DNA from: Sordaria brevicollis | Lineage: Eukaryota > Ascomycota > Sordariomycetes > Sordariales > Sordariaceae | Assembly: GCA_033439795.1 (NCBI GenBank) | Contig: JAUTDP010000001.1 | Span: 1,240,001-1,304,000 of the forward strand | Length of the DNA stretch: 64,000 bases | Direction of reading: 5' to 3' | Made by a program: the position numbers and the translations under genes | In this document: piece after piece, positions 36,531 through 46,937 of the stretch | Layout: the number at the start of each line of letters is the position of its first letter | Numbering within the stretch: the first letter of the stretch is position 1 | Notes under the pieces: model-generated | What the model was told of the DNA's origin: nothing | What the model saw: only the letters and a program-made list of their open reading frames with translations | The model's database searches: none

Positions 36531-37490
36531 AAAAATTACTTCGGTTATTAAATAATTTTAGATCTATAATAATCGTAAATTAATTTAATTAGCCTATAAT
36601 ATTATTATTAATAAAATTCCCCTTATAATTAATTATAACGGGAAATTTAAAGTTTATTACTATTTAATTTAATCTTTTAATACCTTCTAGAATTTTAATA
36701 AAATTTAGTAAAAAATTACTTCGGTTATTAAATAGCCTTAAATTTATAATAACTACAAATTAATTTAATTAACCTATAGTATTATTATTAATATAATTCC
36801 CCTTATAATTAATTATAATAGGAAACCTAAAGTCTATTACTATTTAATTTAATTTTTTAATACCTTTTAAAATTCCAATAAAATCTAGTAAAAAATTATT
36901 TCGGTTACTAAATAACCCTAAATTTATAATAATTACAAATTAATTTAATTAGCCTATAACGTTATCGATAAAATTCCCTTTATAATTAACTATAATAAGA
37001 AATTTGAAGCCTATTACTACCTAATTTAATCCTTCAATACCTTCCTCCTATATAATTATTAAATAGCTTTAAATCTACGGCCGTAAATTAATTTAATTAA
37101 CTTATAGCGTTATTATTAACGAAATTCGCTTTATAATTAATTATAATTAGAAATTTAAAATTTATTACTATTTAATTTAATCCTTTAATACCTTCCTCCC
37201 GTATAGCTATTAAATAGCCTTAGATTTACGGCTATAAATTGGTTTAATTAACTTATAGCGTCGTTATCGACGAAATTCGCCTTATAATTAACTATAAAAG
37301 GAAGTTTAAAGTTTATTACTATTTAATTTAGTCCTTTAATACCTTCCTCCCGTATAATTATTAAATAGCTTTGGATTTACAATTACAAATTAATTTAATT
37401 GGCCTATAGCGTCGTTATCGACGAAATTCGCCTTATAGTTAATTATAAGGGGAAACTTAAAGTTTATTATTATTTAACTTAGTCCTTTAA
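36530..37490 (+). repeat. 180-bp and 151-bp tandem array, about 6 copies
   Basis: The landmark tt(a)ttaaata occurs at 36545, 36725 and 36905 (exact 180-bp steps), then at 37056, 37207 and 37358 (exact 151-bp steps). The second set lacks a segment of about 29 bp containing the aattttaataaa(a)t..ttcgg part. One family thus changed unit length midway along the array. Confidence 0.88.
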
Positions 37491-37679
37491 TACCTTCCTT
37501 CTCTTTTTTAATTAAAGATAATATATACGCTATTACCCTCTTTCCTTCGGTAGGGTCCTTTTAAACGTATAATTTCAATTAAATACAATTTCTTCTATTT
37601 TATTTTTTATTATTTAATTTTCGCTTTATTTATTTATATTTACTTAACCTTTATTTCTTCGTATATTATTATATTATAA

Positions 37680-38165
37680 TTTCTTAAGAATCCTTCGAAC
37701 CTTCCGCATAATTTTAATACTAATACCGATATTACTAATTAAATATTTACTTCGTAGAACGCTTTCTTTATTACTATTAGGCCTATAAGGGTATTTTGCC
37801 TTATTCCGCCTTAATTAAAATATTTCGAGCCTTTATTTACTTCGTAGAACGCTTTTTTTATTACTATTAAGCTTATAAGGGTATTTTACCTTATTCCGCT
37901 TAAATTAAACGTCCCGGGTATTAGCCTTAATACTAATATCAATATTACCAACCGGGTATTTATTTCGTAGAACGCCTTCTTTATTACTATTAAGCTTATA
38001 AGGGTATTTTATTTTATTCCGCCTAAGTTAGAATATTTCGAGTATTGGCCTTAATACTAATGCCGATATTACCAATTTGGCAATTATTTCGTAAAATACT
38101 TTTTTTATTATTATTAAGCTTATAAGGAGGGTATTTTACTTTATCCCGTTTAAATTACACCTTTT
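37680..38165 (+). repeat. About 123-bp tandem array, 4 copies
   Basis: Ttcgta(g/a)aa occurs at 37751, 37841, 37964 and 38088 (steps 90, 123, 124). Each is followed by tttattactatta and cttataagggtatttt. The second unit lacks about 33 bp (the ttaatactaat..ccgatattacc part). Confidence 0.85.
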
Positions 38166-39120
38166 AGGTATTAATTTTAGTACCTCAATCTTCTTCCTTA
38201 TTACCTTATCTTTAAATAAGAAAGTTAAATATAAAATAAAGTAATTTAATTTCTAAATTCCCGTTATATTTTAATTCGCAATTTTTTCCCGTAGTTTATA
38301 TATAATAAATATATATTTACGCCGTTATTACCATTTCCTTTTCTAATATTTCCTAAAGTATTTAAATATTCGTTAAACTCCTCTTACCTTTTTATTTATC
38401 TTAATTAAAAAGTAATAAACCGTAGCCAAAAAGTAAATATAATATTCCTACCCCAATTATATTAATTATTACGTAAATCTTTCTTTTTATATTCAAATTA
38501 AATAGTATAATTACTCTTTCCAATTTATAGGAATAATAATAATTAATAATATCTATAATTTTCGTTTCGTTTCAATTTTTTTCCTCTCCTTTTTCTTCCT
38601 ATACTCGTTTTTAAATTTCCAAACTAATTAAACCTTTACAATTATTACCTCATTATTACTATAATAACTATTATTATAATTATAATACTATTAATTATAT
38701 TATTATTAACTTCGTTATCGTTACAATTTTTGAATTATAGGTACCGGCAACCGTTTAATAGATTAGTTCTATAATAGAGGGCTCGACCTTAATGCCGATT
38801 ATTTTATTGAAATTCCCGGGGAAGAATTTAAAAACCCCTTTAACTTCTTTATTATCGATATATTATTGGAGGAAGAAGAACGCTATAACCTTATCTCCTA
38901 TAAGCGTTAATGTACTAGTATTAGGTAAGTCGGTACGCGAATTATTTCGCCTTATATTAATTATAATTAAGATTATAAATTCGTATATAAGAAGTCGTTA
39001 TAATAAGTTTAATTTTCCTAATTTATTTTCTTCTTTCCTTTTAATTCCCTTTTTTTAAATTCACCTTTCCCTATATTTTACCCGGTTTAATAGAAATAGA
39101 ATGTAATTAGATAAAATATT
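38166..39120. other. RIPed DNA with a short coding-like frame
   Basis: Most of it is featureless AT-rich DNA. Between about 38770 and 38910 one + frame is open and reads GLDLNADYFIEIPGEEF and later DILLEEEERYNLISYKR before stops. This acidic peptide could be a remnant of a coding sequence, but it matches no family I know. Confidence 0.3.
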
Positions 39121-39444
39121 ATTTATACTTTTTCTACTTTATAGTCCTAATATAATGGCCCCTCCGGTAGGAGCGGGGGTCCGGGGGCTGGTCCCTAGGT
39201 ATTTATTCTTCTTCTACCCTACGGTCCTAGTATAACGGCCTCTCCGGCAGGAGCGGGGGTCTAGGGGCTGGTCCCCGGGCATTTATTCTTCTTCTACCCT
39301 ACGGTCTTAATATAACGGCCTCTCCGGCAGGAGCGGGGGTCCGGGGGCTAATCCCCGGGCATTTATTCTTCTTCTACCCTACGGTCCTAATATAACGGCC
39401 TCTCCGGCAGGAGCGGGGGTCCGGGGGCTAGTCCCCGGGCATTT
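39121..39444 (+). repeat. 80-bp tandem array, 4 copies, right boundary of AT-rich block
   Basis: Four units in exact register start at 39121, 39201, 39281 and 39361, each atttattcttcttctaccct, acggtcctaatataacggcc, a GC core gcgggggtccgggggct and (a/g)gtccccgggc. Copy 1 carries RIP-type changes (ggcagg to ggtagg, gggcattt to aggtattt, aacggcc to aatggcc). Copies 2-4 keep CpA. The GC core is shared with 19157-19195. Confidence 0.95.
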
Positions 39445-39933
39445 CGTTAACTATATTTATATATATCCTATTTCCTTATCACGTATACGCTCATATAATC
39501 CTATCTATGCCCGCGGTATCGAGGCAAAGACTCCGCTTCTGCCTACTGTGGCGCTTATCGTCTCTGTAAGGGTATTTTTGATTGATAGCGGCAACTGCAC
39601 TTTGTGTGTCTACACCATATTGTAATTCGCCTGACCAGCAACAACAACGACGACGGTGCCAATACTTTTGACCTTTCAGCTCCTCGACAAGATATTCAAC
39701 AAACATACGGCGCATGATATAGCTCCATTGACGAACCGATTCCGAACCACCGTTTGGCGCTCGCGCCTACCATACTCGATACCCCCCTAATTGTATAGCT
39801 TGCGCCTTGTACTTCCAGCAGTGCCCCTCCTCCTCCGTTTCCGTCGCCAACAACTTCTCCTCGACGACCACGACGCCGACGACGACAGCTTTACTCCTCC
39901 GATTCTCCCAGACCAGATACACAACCGCACAAC

Positions 39934-41479
39934 ATGGCGTCGGCTATTTTCTTTCTAGATCTCAAGGGCAAGGTGGGAAATGCCATACTGAAACAGTCAA
40001 AGCATCCAAAGCTGACCGCCCAATGCGCGCGCCCTCAACTTAGACCCTCCTTGCCCGCAACTACCGCGGTGATATTCCCATGTCCGCCGTCGAGAAGTTT
40101 CCCATTCTATTAAGCGAAGCCGAAGAAGAGTCGTCCGCTGTACCACCATGCTTTTCCCACGAGGGTATCAACGTATGTCTACCTTCTACTATACCTCCGG
40201 GCACCTTGCTGGCCACCCTACTGACCACTTGGGTCCAAACAGTACCTCTACATCCGCCACAACAACCTCTACCTCCTCGCCCTCACAAAACGCAACACCA
40301 ACGCCGCCGAGATCCTCCTCTTCCTGCACAAGATCGTCGAGGTCTTCACCGAGTACTTCAAAGCCCTCGAGGAAGAATCCATCCGCGACAACTTCGTAAT
40401 CATCTACGAGCTCCTCGACGAGATGATGGATTTCGGCTACCCGCAAACGACCGAGTCCAAGATCCTGCAGGAGTACATCACGCAAGAATCGCACAAGCTC
40501 GAAATCCAAGCCCGGCCCCCGATCGCCGTCACCAACGCCGTCTCGTGGCGGTCCGAGGGCATCCGGTACCGCAAGAACGAAGTCTTTCTCGACGTGATCG
40601 AATCCCTCAACCTTCTCGTCTCCGCCAACGGCAACGTTTTGCGCTCCGAAATCCTAGGCGCCATCAAAATGAAATGCTACCTCTCCGGCATGCCCGAGCT
40701 CCGCCTGGGACTAAACGACAAAGTCATGTTCGAGACCACGGGCCGCACCACCCGGGGAAAAGCAATCGAGATGGAAGACGTCAAATTCCACCAGTGCGTG
40801 CGCCTGTCGCGCTTCGAAAACGACCGCACCATCAGCTTCATCCCGCCCGACGGCGAGTTCGAGCTCATGTCCTACCGTCTTAACACCCAGGTGAAGCCGC
40901 TGATCTGGGTCGAGTGCGTGGTCGAGTCGCATTCCGGGTCGAGAATCGAGTACATGCTCAAGGCGCGCGCGCAGTTCAAGCGCCGCTCGACGGCTAATAA
41001 TGTCGAGATCATCGTGCCGGTGCCTGACGACGCGGACACGCCGCGGTTCAGGACGAATGTCGGGAGCGTGCACTACGCGCCCGAGAAGAGCGCGATTGTG
41101 TGGAAGATCAAGCAGTTTGGCGGCGGCAAGGAGTTTTTGATGCGCGCAGAGTTGGGACTGCCGAGTGTGAGGGGCGATGATGAGCATGGTGGTGGCATGA
41201 CGGGTGGGTTTGGTGGTAGTATGGGCGGTGTTGGTGCTCCGGGCAAGGGAGCCAAGAGGCCGATTCAGGTCAAGTTTGAGATTCCATATTTCACGACGAG
41301 TGGGATCCAGGTGCGGTATTTGAAGATTACGGAGCCAAAGGTATGTTTGCCCCATCTGTCCCTTGGAGGTTGATAACGTGCTGACTTTATCTGAACAGCT
41401 ACAATACCCTTCGTTGCCCTGGGTCAGGTACATCACGCAGTCAGGAGATATCGCCGTCAGATTGCCCGACGCCGTATGA
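39934..41479 (+). CDS. apm1: AP-1 clathrin adaptor complex, mu subunit
   Basis: Four exons (39934-39972, 40044-40172, 40243-41340, 41399-41479) with introns of 71, 70 and 58 nt give 448 residues, the usual AP-1 mu length. The N-terminal longin-like domain begins MASAIFFLDLKGKTLLARNYRGD, followed by YLYIRHNNLYLLALTK and FVIIYELLDEMMDFGYPQTT, a strong mu-chain signature. The mu homology domain starts around SWRSEGIRYRKNEVFLDVIE and ends PWVRYITQSGDIAVRLPDAV. The family binds YxxPhi sorting signals and works in TGN/endosome traffic with the beta and gamma chains. The start is fixed by the exon 1 peptide. A Gly-rich insert (GGGMTGGFGGSMGG) near residues 365-390 is a fungal-type loop. The promoter must lie within the few hundred bases between the RIPed block and the ATG. 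Confidence 0.96.
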
Positions 41480-42541
41480 ACGACAACGACGAGCTACGAG
41501 ACGAAGCCTTGAACAGCAGACAAAAAAACAGACAACCGCCCTACAATCGGCGGCCAAGCACCAGCGGTGGCCGGCCACACACAGTCTCAGACAGGGGATG
41601 CCGCCACATGCGCAGATGGTCGTCGTCAGTTACTCTTTCAGTCGACGGAGGACCATGCGGTATCCCGCATGCTCGGTTCGCTACTGTAGGGACAAGCGGA
41701 TAAAAGGAGATAAGAGGGGATACGGCGTATGTATAGTAATGATGGCCCGACATGACATGGACTAGAGGGAAGAGCGGTTTTTATAAGTAGATGAGGCGTA
41801 CGTGCCACGACGCATGACGTCCATGTCAACAATATTCGATATAATGTTTCTGCATCAACCTCCCTTTCAGGGCCTCTGGTCAGTGTTGTCAAAAGGTTGA
41901 AGTTGGCATGCATGAAGCAGATCAGTGTGCCTGAGTTATCACTTTTGGGTAAGTACATGTGATGAAAGGTCATGATATCGTATTCTTATAGCTGCCTCCT
42001 TCTCTGCTCTGAAGAACCGAATTCGAGAATACTTGTCCCAGCCTCCACGTGTACAGGAGACCGACGACGGTTAGGAAAACGAGAAAAAAAGACATTAGAA
42101 GCTCTGTGGTATGCAACCAATCCCAACGATAAGACTCCGGCCCGCGAAGTCCGATGAAGAAGCCCAAGCTAGTGCCGAGTCGAAAGGGGCTTATCCCCCC
42201 TATGCCCCCGGACATTGGTTGGACGAGTAGTAGCCCAGCTATCTCATCCAAGCCCAACTCCAGGCTAATATTACGGCAGAGGTGGGGAAGAACGTACAAG
42301 ACTGGGCCGATACATGAGAATCAGGGGTAAAGTAAACAAAAGACGACCAATATTTACTCTCGGCCAGCGAGAGCCATACCGGATCGATGCAACAGACGGG
42401 GGTAATACCAAAATGCAAGCGGTACAGATTTGTCAACAACAACAAAGGAGAAAAGAAGTAGGGGCAATAAACGTCAAGGGAAAGAAAAGATCATGGGATG
42501 CGCAAAGTGTCCCGTGTCACCCCGCCGACCGAGATTACCGA
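41480..42541. other. Intergenic region between convergent genes
   Basis: This holds the 3' flanks of the AP-1 mu gene and the next minus-strand gene. No further gene is seen. Confidence 0.5.
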
Positions 42542-43804
42542 TCAGTGATTACTACTGACAGTATCCCAAATCCACGCATTTTCAGCTGCATATTGTGAGA
42601 TAGCATCACTGTGCCTCACACGTTCCATGGAAAGGTTCTCAGGAGGTGTCGTTGCTGAGTCGACGTCGACGCATACGTGCACAAGGAAACCCCTAGGTAT
42701 GGGGTCGCCTCCTCGAGTCTGGTTGGCGCCCGGAGTGGTATCTAGGTCAATTGTAAGTTTCTAAAGTCAAGTGGCATGAGGGAAGGCGAAGTCCTTACGA
42801 TATGCCGGTCTTGTACGAGGTCCAGCCCACGTGTTCTGCCACCACCAACCATTCTCAAATACCTGCTGTGGATTGCCGGGATCACTGTGAAAAGCCATTA
42901 GGCCTATCACAATAGACACGTCCCCAGAGAGGCCCCGCGATTGTATTTGAGGTCCCCTGGGGTTTTCGAAGGCCTTGGGCACCAAAGCGGGCATCCAAGA
43001 CGGTTTTCTGCCGGCCACATATGGATGTCCGAAATATAACGCGTTCGCTCGTGAAACACCGTCGATGTGGTCAAAGTGCAGCAGGCGCCAGCGGATGAGC
43101 TCGTTTTCTCCTGGAAGTTCTTGACAATGACAACTGGTCAAATGTGTGCAGCTGTTGGAGATAGAGGCATCTCCTTCAGTGACAAGAAAAGGGAGGCATG
43201 GCGACTCGGAGCAGGAAACTATGCTGTGCACAGTATAGTCCATAGCCTGGCCCATGAGATTATTCCACGCATCATATCTGTAGATGCCGCCAGGCTGGCC
43301 TGGTCCAGATCTCCACCAGTGATAACCTTCCGCAAGTGTGATGCTGCCGTCGGTGTAGCGGTAGACAGGCACATTGTCAGAACTGCCATATTCAGCTGCT
43401 GTGGCTGGCGGAAGAATGTTGTTCCACTGGTCCCTAGGAGTTGGGGAATTCTCGGCGTATCTGAATGTGAACTCGTTCACTGCGAAGAGGAATGACACGG
43501 GACCGAGTTGTGTCTGTGAGGCATGGGATGTGTTGCCTCTCTTCGATCCAGATTTGCTGCCCTTGGATTCTCTGCCGCTGCTCCGATGATGTCGATCACC
43601 ATGGCCGTCACCGTGCAAGCTGGTGGTGGATCTCGAGTGGTGGCTCTGGATGGAGTCAGCGGAATCCACGAAGTGTTCGATGAGATATGTCCACCCACGT
43701 ATGAAGTCATAGTCTCGTAACTTGATCGAAGCCTGGTATGGTGAAGTCCTCAAATTAGGACGTGGTGTGGATGCGTGCGGTGCTGAAGTTGAAGTTGAAG
43801 ATCT
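42542..43804 (-). CDS. Unrecognised two-exon protein, 5' end uncertain
   Basis: The supported coding is exon A (43804 down to 42799) and exon B (42741-42542), with intron 42798-42742 (GTAAGG..CCTAG, 57 nt). Splicing replaces a short ending with an extra 66 residues (PGANQTRGGDPIPRGFLVHV to YAAENAWIWDTVSSNH). The protein has a Ser/His/Arg/Gly-rich part (HRSSGRESKGSKSG), then a folded-looking region with YRYTDGSITLAEGYHWWRSG, WRLLHFDHIDGVSRANALYF and an aromatic GWWWQNTW. No signal peptide, membrane helix or known motif is seen. There is no ATG at the start of the frame. A possible ATG lies at about 43849, but an in-frame TAG (43805-43807) separates it, so an upstream exon or a nonsense mutation must be assumed. 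Confidence 0.55.
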
Positions 43805-46800
43805 CTAGTTGTAAGATCTATCAGAAATGACAGAGATGAGTGCCATCTTAAATCCAATCTCAATCTTTTCCAACTCCGACGAGAAACCGAGGGAGTGGTA
43901 CGCTAACAAACCGATGATGCCCAACAACATCCATGATCCGCAACTCTTCCAGAGTTAGGCGAATCCAAAACAACCTCGAACCATTATGATGCGAAGGCAA
44001 AGACCGAGTGGCTTGTCTTCCCACACTTCAAGACATCCGGGACTTGGTATCGATAATACCTCGAGGAAGCCGACGGGGTGCAATACCCATTCGGCTTCGG
44101 ATGTGACCAGCGGTAGTTGTTGTCTCAGAGCACCTCCCGGCTTGGTTTTAGTCCGCAATTCTCATCGTGGGAGGTCTCGTGGTCAGTAAACTGCTTCTGC
44201 TGCTCTTCAAGGCCACGGATGTGTTAACGCATGGTTGGCTAGAAAACATGAAGGCCGGCAGCTGACACTGCTGATGATCGGTTCTGGTAGGGGAAATCGC
44301 TGGCAGTTTCACAGGCCCTAGCTGACCGAGTAAGTCCAGAAGTCCACCAGTCTGACACTGGCGCTTAATCGATATTGTTGTTCCGGCCCGAAGTGGTTAT
44401 TGGAGAACAGTCCAAGCCAGTCCACTTGATATCGAGGTCCAGTTTGAAGGCCATCCAACTTTGAACGGTACACGTCTGTATAGTGTATCCCAGTCAGCAC
44501 TCATCGCTCCGCGTATAGGCTCGTTAATCGCAAACCTTGTTTGGTTATGGATATCGACACTCCAGCCGAGTATCTGTGGGATGGATGATGGCTGGCAAAG
44601 AACACAACGACACCAATCAAAGTGTCATTCGCAGAACAATTTGCTCTGAAAAAGACCAATAAGTGCCAATCAGAGGAATGATATGTCGGAAGAAGCAAGG
44701 AAACGCTGTGAAACATTGACGGAACCCAATGCATATTATTCATGAATCTCCCAAGATGGACACCGGAGACTCCTGAACGGAGCCATGCCCGAAGGAGACA
44801 TCATGATTTCCCTGCCTTAGAAGTTCGTTCTTTGCAGCTACACCTGCTTCTGGTGGCTCGTGGCATGTGGGATATTGGGGTTTCGTCTCTCTCATATGCA
44901 AGACACGGAAACCCTGCAGGTGCAGGATCATAGGCGACCCCAGGAGCCCTTGACCGCCACAACCATTCAGCCGGTGTAGAACTGGTCAGGAAATTTGCCT
45001 CTGTTGGTGCTCTCTTCCGAAACAATCACATTCCCATCACGGACACAGCCGACAACCCTATAACCAGAAACGCAACCGGGGACGTACATTCAATATGATA
45101 CTGAAAAACTTGCAAGACCAATGTCTGTGACCAGAACTGTCAACGACTTTCCTGGAAGCCAACAAGCGCCACTCGTACGCGGCAAGCTCGGCAACTTTGC
45201 CTGCTAAAGACATGCTATAGACAGGCCATGGGACGCCCTTCAAAGAATGTGTAAGTGGTACCGTTTGGTAAACCAAGACCAATTGTTGAAGCGGCATCGC
45301 CAAGGTTTGGGCGGTTATTCTTCGTATTGGTGTGACAAAAAATGCTCGATAGAAGAGCAGGCACATGGTGGGGGGAATACGTGAGAACTGGCAAAGTGAA
45401 GAGGCTGCCCAGCTATATACCCCCTCAAGTCTTTTGTGAACAAGCATGGCCGTTGTAAAATGTTCTGCCAGTGTTCTTCTCGTCCACTTGCGTTAGTTGA
45501 ACGGGTTGTGGGCGTCTGGACGCAAGCCATCGTGCTTAACCGTTTGATCTCTCCATTCTCACTGTAGTATTTGCCCTCAAACGAGCCCTTGAGAGCACCA
45601 AATGCTATCACTATGCCATCATTGTTCGAAAGTGGAAGAACTCTTCCTGGTGAATGGCTCCCGAAAGAGACCCCGTACTGTGAAGGAGATGCCGCACAAG
45701 GCACAAGCCAATGATGAAACAGAAAAACTGCTCCACTAGAAGCGAGGAACGTGTGGCTTCCTTGTGTTACTGTGTTAAAGACCCGATGCCCAACATGAGA
45801 TACCGCACTCGCACGCCTTTTGTCGGTAGGGAATGTGATTGAACGGTCGGAGTAGCATATGACGCTGACTATGCGCTTGCGCACGCGAGTATACAGAGTT
45901 CGGAAGCCGCACCACACCAGACGACGGAGTCTCGCTTGCGGGAGAGGAGGTAAATAGAGAAACGGCGGTTCAGAGCGGTTGAGTGTCGTTGGGTGGGAAA
46001 GGGGTGTTTCCGAGCGTTGTCTACCTATGGGAGGCTCCGAATTAGTATATGCTGTGTAATGTTACGCAGATCCTTGACAGGACGTCAACGGAGATGGATG
46101 TCTTGGACTCTCTTGCGAGATAGGCTTTCTTTTTTCCTTTTGGTCACCATGATTTAGACGCGAGCCGCGCTGAGCGTCAGGGTCTCAACTCGGGCTGCCA
46201 CTCTAGCTCATCCGTCGGGGCCTGCCCTTCCGACTCCCGTGACTCATGGCGTGTTTCGAATGCATGTGGCGTCTGTAGACTGGTTGTATAACTTGGCCGA
46301 GACTCCGAGTATTGTCGTTGGGCTCTTGGTAGTAGAGAGCGGATGTCGGCTGTCGAAGCAGAGTGTCTGTTATTGTGGTAGATGGACAGAGTCTTGTTGA
46401 TGGAGCAATGGGCCAGAAATCTCAAAGGAACGAACACACCCCAAGGAGCGTGAGTAGGGGCGATGGCGAGTATCGACAGGAACAAGCGTATGCGCAGCTG
46501 GGAATTGGTGAAGTGATGGCGTGTCGCAAAGTCTCTCAGGAAGGAGTATCGCCGTGTGCATGACAGGAGCTTTCAAGTTATGATGCGGAGGTGATGATGT
46601 CGCGAGAATAAAAAGAAGAGAAAGGAAGAAGATACGCGACGGAGAAATTTCCGCTGAAATATTTGAAGTGTCTCGTACCTGGCACCTGCACATGTCTGCA
46701 CATGTAGGGTGAGACCGACATCGGCTCCTTCCGTCAACGCCGACTTGCGACAGTCGGTTTCAAAGGCAGGCACGTCCAAGACAAGATTGAATGTTTTCGG

Positions 46801-46846
46801 CACCTAAAAGGAAGGAAAGCAAAAAGCATGATGCCACTTACTGTAC
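43805..46846. other. Gene-poor region
   Basis: About 3 kb with ordinary composition. Open frames are up to 200 codons (45315-45917, minus), but this one has no ATG start and no family features. It may contain the 5' exon of the gene ending at 42542, or non-coding transcripts. Confidence 0.35.
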
Positions 46847-46937
46847 TTCCCACGCCGGGGTTCGAACCCGGGTCTCTGGGGGATTCCATCAGGCCAAGAT
46901 GAAAACCCAGTATGCTAAACCTCTGCACTACATGGGA
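46847..46937 (-). tRNA. tRNA-Glu (TTC) with intron
   Basis: The minus strand folds with acceptor stem TCCCATG/CGTGGGA (one T-G pair) and discriminator A. The anticodon stem is CTGGG/CCCAG and the T-arm CCGGGTTCGAACCCCGG. The anticodon loop TTTTCA gives anticodon TTC. It is interrupted one base after the anticodon by an intron of about 18 nt (TCTTGGCCTGATGGAATC), the canonical position for nuclear tRNA introns. The mature length is 73 nt. Confidence 0.9.

Larger units (their letters stand above)
19100..39445. repeat. RIP-degraded AT-rich repeat island
   Basis: Over about 20 kb the sequence is very AT-rich. The dinucleotides CA and TG are nearly missing while TA is in great excess, and CG, CC and CT are still present. 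This is the known mark of repeat-induced point mutation, which changes CpA to TpA in duplicated DNA of many Pezizomycotina. No intact gene is present. The block contains a dead Helitron and numerous tandem arrays, listed separately. Such blocks are usually constitutive heterochromatin. At 20 kb it is too small to be called a Neurospora-type centromere. Confidence 0.9.

Noticed and set aside
19100..39445. Centromere
   Set aside because: RIPed AT-rich DNA resembles Neurospora centromeres, but the block is only 20 kb, with tandem arrays and one dominant element, and has normal genes close on both sides.
40080..40883. 267-codon frame overlapping AP-1 mu
   Set aside because: It uses part of exon 2 of the real gene and then reads through intron 2 and exon 3 in the wrong frame, giving a Pro/Arg/His-rich shadow.
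45315..45917. 200-codon minus-strand frame
   Set aside because: It has no ATG start, no clear codon bias and no recognisable domain; probably chance.
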